NCBI GenBank assembly: GCA_046726275.1
Contig: JBKPAF010000011.1
Coordinates: 1-64,000 of the forward strand
Direction: 5' to 3'
DNA: 64,000 nucleotides
Source of the DNA: DASXTW01 sp046726275
GTDB taxonomy: Bacteria; Actinomycetota; UBA4738
The notes beneath the pieces were generated by a model. It made no database searches and had not been told where the DNA came from. It saw only the letters and a list, made by a program, of their open reading frames with translations. The position numbers were made by a program, and so were the translations under genes. Shown here piece by piece: positions 17,595 through 26,223 of this stretch (within the stretch, counting starts at the first letter, position 1; every line of letters begins with the position of its first letter).

Positions 17595-19229
17595 ATGGCC
17601 ACCGACGATCGTCGGCGGGGCACCCACGAAGTGTTCAACCAGCCCCCACCCCTGGAGGACTACAACCTCTTCGATCAGGACGTGGTCCTGCGAGAGGCTG
17701 TTGAAAGGGAAGGTGGCGACTGGGGTATTCCGGGCCTGAGCAGGTTCGGGGAGATCATCGGAGGGGAACCCCTTCGCCTCGGCGACCTGGCGGACCGGAA
17801 CCCACCGATCCTTCGCACCCACGACCGGTTCGGGTACCGGATCGACGAGATCGAGTTCCACCCCGCATGGACCGAGCTGCTCCGGCTGGGGATCCGCGCG
17901 GAGATTCCCTCCCTGCCTTGGCGGGATGGCAGTCGCGGCGCTCATGTGGTCCGAGGAGTCCTGCTCCTGCTGCTCTCCCAGGCCGAGGCGGGTGTGGCCT
18001 GTCCTCTGTCCATGACCTACGCGTCGATCCCCACGCTCCGGCACAGCTCAGCGCTGGCCGAGGCGTGGGAGCCGGTGCTGCTCGACCCCGACCCCGCCCG
18101 GGCGGCTCTGTGCGGCATGGCCATGACAGAGAAGCAGGGTGGATCCGACGTTCGAGCCAACACGACCCGGGCCGTCCCTTCGGGCGACGGTACGTTCGAG
18201 CTCACGGGACACAAATGGTTCTGCTCGCACCCCGCCTGCGACGCATTCCTCGTCCTTGCACACGCCCCGGGCGGGCTGTCCTGTTTCCTGCTTCCCCGGC
18301 TCCTCCCGGACGGCTCACCGAACCGGGGTTTTCAGATCGTGCGGCTCAAGGAGAAGCTCGGAACCCGGGCCCTCGCTTCGGCCGAGATCGAGCTCGACCG
18401 GGCCCGGGCCTGGCCGGTGGGGGATGAGGGCGAGGGGGTGCGGACCATCATCGAGATGGTCAACCACACCAGGCTCGATTGCGTCCTGGGGTCCGCGGCC
18501 GGCATGCGCCGGGCCGTCGCCGAAGCCACCCACCATGCCGCCCACCGGTCCGCGTTCGGAAAGGCCCTGATCGATCAGCCTCTGATGGAGAACGTCCTGG
18601 CCGATATATGCGTGGAATCCGAGGCGGCGACCATGCTCGCGGTGCGCCTGGCGGCGGCCTACGAGCCCGACGCCGACCCCTCGTTCCGCAGGCCGGCCAC
18701 CGCCATCGCCAAGTACTGGCTGGGCAAGCGCGCGGTCTGGCACGTGGCGGAGGCGCTGGAGTGTCTCGGGGGCAACGGATACGTGGAGGAGTCGCCGATG
18801 CCACGGCTCCTGCGCGACAGTCCGCTCAATTCCATCTGGGAGGGATCGGGGAACATCATGGCCCTGGACGTGATCCGGGTCTTCTCCAGGGATCGAGAGC
18901 CGTTCGAGGCCTTGATGGCCGAGATCGGCCTGGCCTCCGGGGCGGACCGTCGCCTCGACCGTCACATCCAGGGCGCGAGAGCCGGCGTTCCCTCCCTGAT
19001 CTCGGGCGAGGATCGAGACGCGCAGTACGTGGCCCGGCGCATCGTCGGAGGGTTGGGACTGCTCCTCCAGGCCTCGCTGGTGGTGCGGCACTCCCCCGCC
19101 CCCGTCGCCGAGGCTTTCCTGGCGTCCCGTCTCGCCTACGAGACGGATCGCACGTTCGGCACTCTGCCCGCGGGGGTCGACTGCCAGGCCATCATCGAAC
19201 GGCACCGCCCGAAGCTTGCCGGCGGATGA
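17595..19229 (+). CDS. aidB: Acyl-CoA dehydrogenase-family flavoprotein, AidB-like
   Basis: 544 residues, the length of E. coli AidB (541). Starts HEVFNQPPPLEDYNLFDQD, an AidB hallmark, and has MAMTEKQGGSDVRANTT, GHKWFCSHPACDAFLVLA and ALECLGGNGYVEESPMPRL. AidB binds FAD and DNA and is tied to protection from alkylation; its dehydrogenase activity is weak. The alkyl-base glycosylase gene tag lies just beyond the convergent aminotransferase, which fits an alkylation-repair neighbourhood. TACGCT seven bases before the ATG suggests a leaderless transcript. Longer upstream readings overlap the Eis-like gene and are shadows. Confidence 0.9.
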   Translation: MATDDRRRGTHEVFNQPPPLEDYNLFDQDVVLREAVEREGGDWGIPGLSRFGEIIGGEPLRLGDLADRNPPILRTHDRFGYRIDEIEFHPAWTELLRLGIRAEIPSLPWRDGSRGAHVVRGVLLLLLSQAEAGVACPLSMTYASIPTLRHSSALAEAWEPVLLDPDPARAALCGMAMTEKQGGSDVRANTTRAVPSGDGTFELTGHKWFCSHPACDAFLVLAHAPGGLSCFLLPRLLPDGSPNRGFQIVRLKEKLGTRALASAEIELDRARAWPVGDEGEGVRTIIEMVNHTRLDCVLGSAAGMRRAVAEATHHAAHRSAFGKALIDQPLMENVLADICVESEAATMLAVRLAAAYEPDADPSFRRPATAIAKYWLGKRAVWHVAEALECLGGNGYVEESPMPRLLRDSPLNSIWEGSGNIMALDVIRVFSRDREPFEALMAEIGLASGADRRLDRHIQGARAGVPSLISGEDRDAQYVARRIVGGLGLLLQASLVVRHSPAPVAEAFLASRLAYETDRTFGTLPAGVDCQAIIERHRPKLAGG

Positions 19230-19236
19230 GGGCCCG

Positions 19237-20385
19237 TCAGCTGAGGCTGGCCAGCGTCTCGTCGACGCGGGAGAGACCCTTCAACATGAACTCGACGTCG
19301 GAGCCGTAGCCGATCCTGATCGCCTTTCCCAGTCCCAGCTGGTCTCCCGGGACGAGGAGCACCGACTGCTCCTCGCGGATGCGATCGATCAGGGCTCCGG
19401 AGCGGACCGGCAGGTCGTAGTTCACCAGCACGATGGCCCCTGCCGAAGGTCGCACGTAGTCGAAGATGTCGCCATGGGAGCGAATCCATGCCTCCAGAAC
19501 AGGGAGATTGCGTCGCAGGATTCCTCGGGTCCTCCCCAGGATCGCCTCCCGTCTCGAGGGTTCGAGGACGAGACCGGCCAGGTGCTGGGACAAGGCCCCT
19601 GGGGTGAGGGTCGTGTAGTCGTGATGGATCCACAGCTTCTCGATGAGCTTGGGAGGAGCCACCAACCACCCGACGCGTAGCCCTGGGAGCGCAAACGATT
19701 TCGAGAGGCCGGAAGTGATCACCACCTTGTCGTACCGGCCCCAAAACGTCGGGGTCAGGGTGTCGTCGAACTCCGCCCCCCGGTAGATCTCGTCGGCCAC
19801 CAGCCAGGCTCGAGCGCGCTTCGCCACCCTCACCACGGCATCCATCTCCTCCTCAGTGAGCACGCTCCCGGTGGGATTGTTGGGGTTGGTCACGAGGATG
19901 ACCCTGGTCTTCGTGGTGACCGCTCGCTCCAGCCCCCGGACGTCGAGGGCCCAGCGCCGGCTGCCTCCTTCCTTGCGCACCCGAAGGCGGAAGGCGTCTG
20001 ATCCCGCCCCGAAATGCCGCCCCAGTCCCCAGCCCTGCATGTAGTTCGGGAGCATGAAGGCGAGCCGGTCCCGAGGCTCCAGGAGCGTCCACAGCGCGAT
20101 GAAGTTCGCCTCAGATCCTCCGTTGACGACCGTCACGTTGTCCGGGTCGGCTCCGGGATAGAAGGACGCGATCCTCTCGCGGAGGGGAAGCGATCCGTTC
20201 GACTGGGGGTAGCCGATGCCGACGCCGAGGAACGCCCGAAGGACTTCCTTCCCTTCAAGGAGCTCTTCGAGCGTCAACGGTTCCACGCCGCTCTCCGAGA
20301 GGTTGTACTCGACCTCGTGCTCGTAGAGGCACTGCATGCGTTCCATACGGAAGGTCTCGATGCGCATCCTGATCGCCTCCTTCAA
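19237..20385 (-). CDS. Class I/II PLP aminotransferase
   Basis: 382 residues of fold-type I. The PLP lysine is in SGLSKSFALPGLRVGW; NPNNPTGSVL and VADEIYRGAEF are the other signatures. The substrate is not clear: it is of the small branched family that includes capreomycidine synthase-like and uncharacterised enzymes. Its start overlaps the tag stop by four bases, so the two are translationally coupled. An alternative start is Met7 (MRIETFRMERMQ). Confidence 0.88.
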   Translation of the reverse strand: MKEAIRMRIETFRMERMQCLYEHEVEYNLSESGVEPLTLEELLEGKEVLRAFLGVGIGYPQSNGSLPLRERIASFYPGADPDNVTVVNGGSEANFIALWTLLEPRDRLAFMLPNYMQGWGLGRHFGAGSDAFRLRVRKEGGSRRWALDVRGLERAVTTKTRVILVTNPNNPTGSVLTEEEMDAVVRVAKRARAWLVADEIYRGAEFDDTLTPTFWGRYDKVVITSGLSKSFALPGLRVGWLVAPPKLIEKLWIHHDYTTLTPGALSQHLAGLVLEPSRREAILGRTRGILRRNLPVLEAWIRSHGDIFDYVRPSAGAIVLVNYDLPVRSGALIDRIREEQSVLLVPGDQLGLGKAIRIGYGSDVEFMLKGLSRVDETLASLS

Positions 20386-20945
20386 GAGACCTGACGGTAT
20401 CGGAAACAGCGGACAACGTGGTCATTGACCATCCCGACCGACTGCATGAAGGCGTAGCAGATCGTGGGACCCACGAATTTCCACCCGCGCTTCTTGAGGT
20501 CCTTGCTCATGGCCTTGGACTCGGCCGTTTCGGCGGGGATCTCCGAGAGCGTGCGCCATGCGTTGCGGATCGGGCGACCCCCCACGAACCCCCACAGGTG
20601 CGTCTCGATCGAGCCGAACTCCTCGATGAGTTCGAGGGCCATCCTCGCGTTCTGCACCGCGGCCTCCACCTTGGCTCGATTCCGGACGATCCCCGAGTCC
20701 TTCAACAATCGCTCGACGTCTCGCCGGCCGAACCGAGCCACTCGCTCCGGGTCGAACCCCTCGAACACCGTCCGGTATCTCTCCCGTTTGTTCAGGATCG
20801 TCGACCAGGAGAGCCCCGCCTGCGCCCCTTCCAGGATGAGCAGCTCGAACAGATGCCGATCATCGTGCGATGGCACGCCCCACTCTTCGTCGTGGTACCG
20901 CAGGTAGTTGGGTGGGAGACCAGCCGCCCAGTCACAACGCTCCAT
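20382..20945 (-). CDS. tag: DNA-3-methyladenine glycosylase I
   Basis: Removes 3-methyladenine from alkylated DNA. 187 residues from ATG 20945, which gives MERCDWAAGLPPNYLRYHDEEWG, nearly the E. coli Tag N-terminus. Zinc ligands are Cys4, His17-equivalent in RYHDEEWG, and the terminal NDHVVRC. The catalytic-pocket segment EGAQAGLSWSTIL is intact, and so is KKRGWKFVGPTICYAFMQ. The upstream 81 bases in frame overlap the leader and are not conserved. Coupled to the aminotransferase. Confidence 0.95.
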   Translation of the reverse strand: MERCDWAAGLPPNYLRYHDEEWGVPSHDDRHLFELLILEGAQAGLSWSTILNKRERYRTVFEGFDPERVARFGRRDVERLLKDSGIVRNRAKVEAAVQNARMALELIEEFGSIETHLWGFVGGRPIRNAWRTLSEIPAETAESKAMSKDLKKRGWKFVGPTICYAFMQSVGMVNDHVVRCFRYRQVS

Positions 20946-20976
20946 GGCTGCCGATGGTAGACCCCCTGGTGGACTC

Positions 20977-21660
20977 TCAGGTCCAGTCGCCCCGGTCCCG
21001 GAACCTGGCTCGGATGTGGGAACCATCGCAGAATGGTTTGTTCTTCGACTTCCCGCACCGGCACAGCGTGACCCGGTTGCGGACCTCGTACTCGAACCCG
21101 TCGACCGACTCGATGGGAATCCCCCCTCTGACCCACAACGGTCCGTCGTCGACGACCGCGATCTCGGGAGCTTGGTCCTTCTCGATCGGTGTGGTGTCCG
21201 GGGGAAGGTGGTATTCGAGGCGGCCGGAGGGACAGCGCTCCGCCATCCGGATGAGCATGGCCCGCTTCAAGGGGTCCTCCGTCTGTTCGGCAAGGGCCCA
21301 GGCGTCGGTGGACCGGGCGTCGCAGAACGTTGCGCGAGCACACAGGGACGGATCGTCCGTCAGCACGACCGGGCCATCCCCGTACTCGTACCGGCGACCC
21401 GCGGTCGGGCTCCGGTCGGCCACCTCGGTGCCGTCGAATCCGATCTCCTCTTCGGTTCCGTCGCAGAACGGCTTCGATCGGGACTGGCCACAACGGCATA
21501 GGTCGTAGGGACCATCCTCTCGGAGCGTGGCCCCACGGTCCCACCTCAGCATCTCGCCGTCGTCGTCGGGCACTCTGCGCATCCGGATTAGCGGCGCGCC
21601 GGTCACCCGATAGGGCCCATCCTTGACGATCTCGATCCCAGGGCTCTGTTGCTCGTCCAT
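20977..21660 (-). CDS. Double CDGSH iron-sulfur protein with middle Fer4_19-like domain
   Basis: 227 residues from ATG 21660. The C-terminal motif LCRCGKSKNKPFCDGSH is a complete 2Fe-2S CDGSH site (three Cys, one His). The N-terminal copy, LCRCGQSRSKPFCDGTEEE, has Glu where the His ligand should be. The middle part DPSLCARATFCDAR with a later RCPSGRLEY resembles the divergent 4Fe-4S mono-cluster domain often fused to CDGSH proteins. Probably a redox or cluster-transfer protein in the cytoplasm. It lies 31 bases upstream of tag on the same strand. Confidence 0.85.
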   Translation of the reverse strand: MDEQQSPGIEIVKDGPYRVTGAPLIRMRRVPDDDGEMLRWDRGATLREDGPYDLCRCGQSRSKPFCDGTEEEIGFDGTEVADRSPTAGRRYEYGDGPVVLTDDPSLCARATFCDARSTDAWALAEQTEDPLKRAMLIRMAERCPSGRLEYHLPPDTTPIEKDQAPEIAVVDDGPLWVRGGIPIESVDGFEYEVRNRVTLCRCGKSKNKPFCDGSHIRARFRDRGDWT

Positions 21661-21742
21661 GCGGCCGACAACCGTACCGCACCGCCGTGTGTCTGGGCCC
21701 GGGTGTCTCCGGGGGGCGGTTTCCGTCACGGCCTGGGCGTGG

Positions 21743-22546
21743 TCAGGCCGACGCGCCGGAGTACCGGCGCAGACCGCGCTTCCACAGCCATCGAGTCGCC
21801 GCGACCAGCAGCGCGGTGAAGGCGAAGGCGAGGACGAGGATCTGCGGCGTCAGTCGCGACGTGATCCCTTGGGCCGGCACAGTGATGGCCACGGCCAAGG
21901 GGACCAGGAAGGTGAGCATCACCCGGAGGCCGAACGGGTAGACCGTGACGGGCCACCGCCCGGCCTGATAGACGCCCTCGAAGAGCTCCACGGTTTCGTG
22001 GATCCTGACGACCCAGAAGGCCAGAGTAGTGAGGATCAGCCAGAAGCAGTAGATGGTGATCGCTCCGAGGAGGAGAGCCACAGCGAACGCCAACGCGTCC
22101 CAGACCCCGATTCCGTTCTCGAGCTGGATCACCGCGACCACGAGGACGATCGTTCCGACCAGAATGTCCACCGCCTGCCAGATCCGGGTCTCCCGAACGC
22201 TCACCAGGAGCTGGGCATCTTCGGGCTTGGTCAGGGCGTAGTCGAGCGTCCCCTGTCGCACGTCCTCCATGAGCTTGACCATGTTGGGTTGGATCGAGGT
22301 TCGGATCAGGCCTCCCATGAGGATGTGCACACCCATCACCGCGAGCAGCTCCGGGCGGGACCAGCCGCCGAGGTCGCTCGTATAGGAGAAAACCAGAGCC
22401 AGCACGATCAGGCCGGTCGCCAGCGTGAGCATGGCCTGAAACACATAGATGACGAAATTCACCCGGTACTGGAGCTCGTTCATGGCTCCGACCCGGAAGA
22501 ACACCCATGCCAGCCTGGGCACCCGGAGGACACCCCGGCCGCTCAT
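21743..22546 (-). CDS. ABC-2 type transporter permease (subunit 2)
   Basis: 267 residues with six hydrophobic segments, COG3694-like. ATG 22546 overlaps the stop of the other permease (ATGA). The motif SIQPNMVKLMEDVRQGTLDY is typical of the pair COG4587/COG3694 that works with a COG4586 ATPase. Export substrate unknown. Last gene of a three-gene coupled operon. Confidence 0.85.
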   Translation of the reverse strand: MSGRGVLRVPRLAWVFFRVGAMNELQYRVNFVIYVFQAMLTLATGLIVLALVFSYTSDLGGWSRPELLAVMGVHILMGGLIRTSIQPNMVKLMEDVRQGTLDYALTKPEDAQLLVSVRETRIWQAVDILVGTIVLVVAVIQLENGIGVWDALAFAVALLLGAITIYCFWLILTTLAFWVVRIHETVELFEGVYQAGRWPVTVYPFGLRVMLTFLVPLAVAITVPAQGITSRLTPQILVLAFAFTALLVAATRWLWKRGLRRYSGASA

Positions 22547-23409
22547 CCGCCCACCGCCGTGAACCTCCGGATCGCCGCTCGCCACGCGAAGCTGAACAGG
22601 AGGGCACTGACACCTATCCACAAGGCTTGCATCCCGAGGCCGATGAACAGGTCGCGGGCGGGGAGATCGCCGGCCAGCGCCAGGATTGGGAACTGGAAGG
22701 TCCACTTGAAGGGGAGGAAGGCGGCGACGTCCTCGATCCACGGCGGCATCAACGACAGGGGAACCAGCCGGCCCGACAGGAGGAGCTCGGTGACGAAGAA
22801 CAGCTCGAATAGGGCGCTCACGCGGGTGGTCCAGAAGCACACCATCCCCAGGATCGTGATGATCATCGACCGGATCAGGTACGCGCCCCAGATCGCGAAG
22901 AAGAACACCACGACCTTGAGGGTGGTGATGTGCAGGGTCGGCTCGAAGGCGATGGTCAGGACCACCGCGATGGGAACCCAGAGGATGATGACCACGAGCT
23001 TCCAGCCGGCGAAGCCCGCCAGGTCGTAGTGGATGGGGTGGAGCGGCTTCAACAGCTGACCAGAGAGCTGACCCTCCCGGATGCGCCACTCCCAGCCGTA
23101 CGCGGTGAACACGATGTTCATGTTGCGGACCAGGGTCCACACGATGTAGTAGGCGGCGAGCTCCCCGGGCGTGAATCCGCCGACGGCTCCCCCCTGGGAC
23201 TCCGCCACGGTCGACCACACCACGAGATAGATGACGGGCTCGGCGACCATCCCGATCATCCAGAAGTAGTTGGCCACCCGGTACTGGAACGACTCGATGA
23301 TCTGCAGGCGGGCGATGGTGAGATAGGTCCGGGTCATGGACCTCAGCCAGGGCTGCGCGGGGAGGGCCGGCGGGCCGGGAAGGTCCTGGGCTGGGACCGA
23401 GGTCTTCAC
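22543..23409 (-). CDS. ABC-2 type transporter permease (subunit 1)
   Basis: 288 residues from a GTG overlapping the ATPase stop (GTGA). Six hydrophobic segments; the motif REGQLSGQLLKPLHPIHYDL is the cytoplasmic loop characteristic of COG4587. An N-terminal Pro-rich stretch precedes the first helix, so Met25 could be the real start. With its neighbours it forms a complete exporter. Confidence 0.85.
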   Translation of the reverse strand: MKTSVPAQDLPGPPALPAQPWLRSMTRTYLTIARLQIIESFQYRVANYFWMIGMVAEPVIYLVVWSTVAESQGGAVGGFTPGELAAYYIVWTLVRNMNIVFTAYGWEWRIREGQLSGQLLKPLHPIHYDLAGFAGWKLVVIILWVPIAVVLTIAFEPTLHITTLKVVVFFFAIWGAYLIRSMIITILGMVCFWTTRVSALFELFFVTELLLSGRLVPLSLMPPWIEDVAAFLPFKWTFQFPILALAGDLPARDLFIGLGMQALWIGVSALLFSFAWRAAIRRFTAVGG

Positions 23410-24395
23410 TCGACCGCCTCCTGCGCGAAGACCATCTCGATGACGTCCTCGATCGGCGGATCCTCGATCGTGAGGTCCAGGACGGAGTGATCGGACAGGA
23501 GCTGGGCCGTGACCCGTGAGGTCTCATCCTTCGGCACCCGGAGGGAGATCCGGTCGCCCTCCCGGTGCAACACTTCGCCGTAGGCGCTCAGATCGGCCGC
23601 GCCGTCCTCCAGGACCACCCCAATGGTCTTGTACGCGGCGAACCTCCCAGCGAGGGACGAGAGCTGCCCGTCGAACAGGATGCGGCCGTGATGGATCACG
23701 ATGACCCGGCGGCACAGGGCTTCGACATCGGCCATGTAGTGGCTGGTGAGCAGCACGGTCGCCCCATACCGGCGGTTGTACTCGGCCACGAATGTCCGGA
23801 TGCGCTTCTGCATCGTGACATCCAGGCCGATGGTTGGCTCGTCCAGGAACAGGACCTGCGGACGGTGGAGGAGGGCCCCGACGACCTCCATCTTCATCCG
23901 CTCGCCCAGGGAGAGGTTCCGGATCGGCTTGTCGACCAGATCGCCGAGCTCGAGCAGCTCGATGAATTCGTCCCTGGTCCTGTTGAACTGATCGGCCGGG
24001 ATTCCGTAGATCGCCCGGTTCAGCTCGAACGAGTCGAGAGCGGGGAGGTCCCACTGAAGCTGGTTCCTGTTCCCCATCACCAGGGTGATCCGGCGAAGGA
24101 AGTCCCGTTCGCGACGCGACGGGATGTGTCCGAGGACCGACGCCTCCCCCGAGGTCACATAGAGAAGCCCGGACAACATCTTGAGAGTGGTGGTCTTCCC
24201 GGCGCCGTTCGGACCGAGGAAGCCGACCACCTCCCCGGGGGCGATGTCGAAGCTGATCCCGTCGACGGCCTTGACCTCCCGGGTCTTCCGGCGAAAGAGG
24301 CTCCGGACCGCAGCCCTGAGCCCGGGCTCCCGCACGGGGACCTCGAAGGTCTTGCGAAGTTCTGACACACGGATGGCAGGCGCGGAGACGGACAC
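23406..24395 (-). CDS. ABC transporter ATP-binding protein (COG4586 type)
   Basis: 329 residues from GTG 24395, which has GGAGGAAC about eight bases upstream. Walker A GPNGAGKTTTLKML, signature LSLGERMKMEVV, Walker B VLFLDEPTIGLD, switch His in LLTSHYMADVE. The insert of Lys/Arg before the Walker A (SLFRRKTREVKAVDGI) is typical of this family. It drives the two ABC-2 permeases that follow with overlapping starts. The divergent side of its promoter region feeds the secreted BNR-protein genes, but no functional link is shown. Confidence 0.92.
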   Translation of the reverse strand: MSVSAPAIRVSELRKTFEVPVREPGLRAAVRSLFRRKTREVKAVDGISFDIAPGEVVGFLGPNGAGKTTTLKMLSGLLYVTSGEASVLGHIPSRRERDFLRRITLVMGNRNQLQWDLPALDSFELNRAIYGIPADQFNRTRDEFIELLELGDLVDKPIRNLSLGERMKMEVVGALLHRPQVLFLDEPTIGLDVTMQKRIRTFVAEYNRRYGATVLLTSHYMADVEALCRRVIVIHHGRILFDGQLSSLAGRFAAYKTIGVVLEDGAADLSAYGEVLHREGDRISLRVPKDETSRVTAQLLSDHSVLDLTIEDPPIEDVIEMVFAQEAVE

Positions 24396-24587
24396 TCGAG
24401 AAGTTCCTCCGAAAGGATGCCGGGCCAGCCAGCTTACAACGGCCCTCCGGGCGGCCGGGGCACGAACTCCCCACGGGGAATATCCCCCATTGAACAAATC
24501 AGGTGCTGCTCTTCAGAATGGTCGGGTCCGGTCGTTCGTCCAGCCGCGCGACCGCCGCGGCGTGGTCAAGACTTAGGAGGGGGCTGT

Positions 24588-26051
24588 ATGAAACGACTGT
24601 TCGCCTTGCTGACCGTTTCGACCGTATTCGCGCTGGTCGGAGGGATCGTGGTCGCCTCGCCGGCGCTGGCCGCGCCGATCCAGATCAGCGAAGACCCCTA
24701 CAACGACGCGGGGGCCCAGCACAAGACCCAGGTCGAGCCCGACTCGTTCGCCTTCGGCAGCACCATCGTCTCGGTGTTCCAGACCGGGCGCACCTTCGGC
24801 GGGGGTGCCTCCAACATCGGGTGGGCCACCTCCACCAATGGCGGTGCGAACTGGGTTCATGGGTTCATGCCGGGAACCACCGCCGTCTCCACACCGCCGG
24901 GGATCTACACGCGGGTGAGCGACCCCGCCGTCGCATACGACCCCAAGCACGGGGTCTGGATGGCCTCAATCCTGGGAATCCGGCCCAACGGCATCAACGA
25001 CATCGTCACCAGCCGCTCCACGGACGGGGGCCTGACGTGGAACAACCCGGTCAACACGGCCCTGGGGGACGCAATCAGCTTCTACGACAAGAACTGGATC
25101 GGTTGCGACACAAGTGCCACCAGCCCCTTCTTCGGCAACTGCTACACCCAGTGGGACGACTTCGGTCGGAACAACCTGATGCGCATGAGCACCTCGACCG
25201 ATGGAGGGCTCACCTGGGGCCCGCCGAAGGGGACCGCGAACAACGAGACCGGCACCATCGGCGGGCAGCCCGTGGTGCTCGCTACTGGAGTCGTGGTCGT
25301 TCCGTTCCTGGGCAACACGGGGGTCAAGGCGTTCCGCTCGACGGACGGCGGGAACACGTGGACCACCCCGATCACGGTCTCCAATCTCTTCCATCACGAC
25401 CCGGCAGGGGGGATCCGGGCGGGCGTCCCGCTTCCTTCCGCTGAGGTCAGGATCCCGGGACCGATCGTCCTCGTATGGCCGGACTGCCGGTTCGAACCGG
25501 GATGCAGTGCGAACGACATCGTGATGAGCACGTCGACCGACGGCATCAACTGGTCGCCGGTTCGACGGATCCCGCTCGATCCCGTCGGAAGCGGGGTCGA
25601 TCACTTCATCCCGGGCGTGGCGATCCAGGGACAGACCCTGTTCGCCACGCTCGCGCCCCGAATCGCGCTGGCCTACTACTACTACCCGGTGGCCAACTGC
25701 AGCTCGGCCACGTGCCAGCTCCACGTGGGGTTCTCGTTCTCCGCCAACGGCGGCGGGAGCTGGAGCCCGCCGCAGACCCTGGCCGGGCCCATGATGCTGT
25801 CCTGGCTGGCGAACACGAGCTCGGGCCGGATGGTCGGGGACTACATGTCGACCTCCTATGTCGGCCAGAACGCCTTTCCGGTGTACGCCTCGGCGACCGC
25901 GCCGATCGGAGGCGTGTTCCAGGAGCACATGTTCACGTCGCAGCAGGCGGCCACGTCGTTCGTCGGGCCCAGGCTGCGGGCCTCCTCGGCGGGAGGGATC
26001 TACGGCGTGCGTCCCTGGAGGGTGCGGGCCGGCGTAACGACGGCGAATTGA
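24588..26051 (+). CDS. Secreted sialidase-fold (BNR repeat) protein, copy 1
   Basis: 487 residues. Signal peptide MKRLFALL...ASPALAA, cleavage likely before APIQISED. The mature part holds five Asp-box/BNR-like repeats (STNGGANW, STDGGLTW twice, STDGGNTW, SANGGGSW), so a six-bladed beta-propeller is expected. The catalytic Arg triad and Tyr/Glu of true sialidases cannot be confirmed by eye; a carbohydrate-binding or structural surface role is as likely. Cys pairs in the mature part (CDTSATSPF..GNC, DCRFEPGC) suggest disulfides. Strong AGGAGG precedes the ATG. Tandem paralog follows. Confidence 0.85.
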   Translation: MKRLFALLTVSTVFALVGGIVVASPALAAPIQISEDPYNDAGAQHKTQVEPDSFAFGSTIVSVFQTGRTFGGGASNIGWATSTNGGANWVHGFMPGTTAVSTPPGIYTRVSDPAVAYDPKHGVWMASILGIRPNGINDIVTSRSTDGGLTWNNPVNTALGDAISFYDKNWIGCDTSATSPFFGNCYTQWDDFGRNNLMRMSTSTDGGLTWGPPKGTANNETGTIGGQPVVLATGVVVVPFLGNTGVKAFRSTDGGNTWTTPITVSNLFHHDPAGGIRAGVPLPSAEVRIPGPIVLVWPDCRFEPGCSANDIVMSTSTDGINWSPVRRIPLDPVGSGVDHFIPGVAIQGQTLFATLAPRIALAYYYYPVANCSSATCQLHVGFSFSANGGGSWSPPQTLAGPMMLSWLANTSSGRMVGDYMSTSYVGQNAFPVYASATAPIGGVFQEHMFTSQQAATSFVGPRLRASSAGGIYGVRPWRVRAGVTTAN

Positions 26052-26223
26052 TCCGATCGGGACCGAGGGGTGCTGGGTCGCCTTGGCGGCCGAGCACCTT
26101 CTCGATCCGGGGTCCAACCGCGAGTTGAAGAAATGGGTGTCGCCCCCGAGAATTGGGGGTTCGCGCCCTCGAACTCGGCCCGATGACCGTTGGGTCGTGA
26201 GAAACGAGCAGGGAGGGGGATTC

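Noticed and set aside
26052..26223. Third gene between the two BNR genes
   Set aside because: Only 172 bases with hairpins and a ribosome site; no plausible frame.
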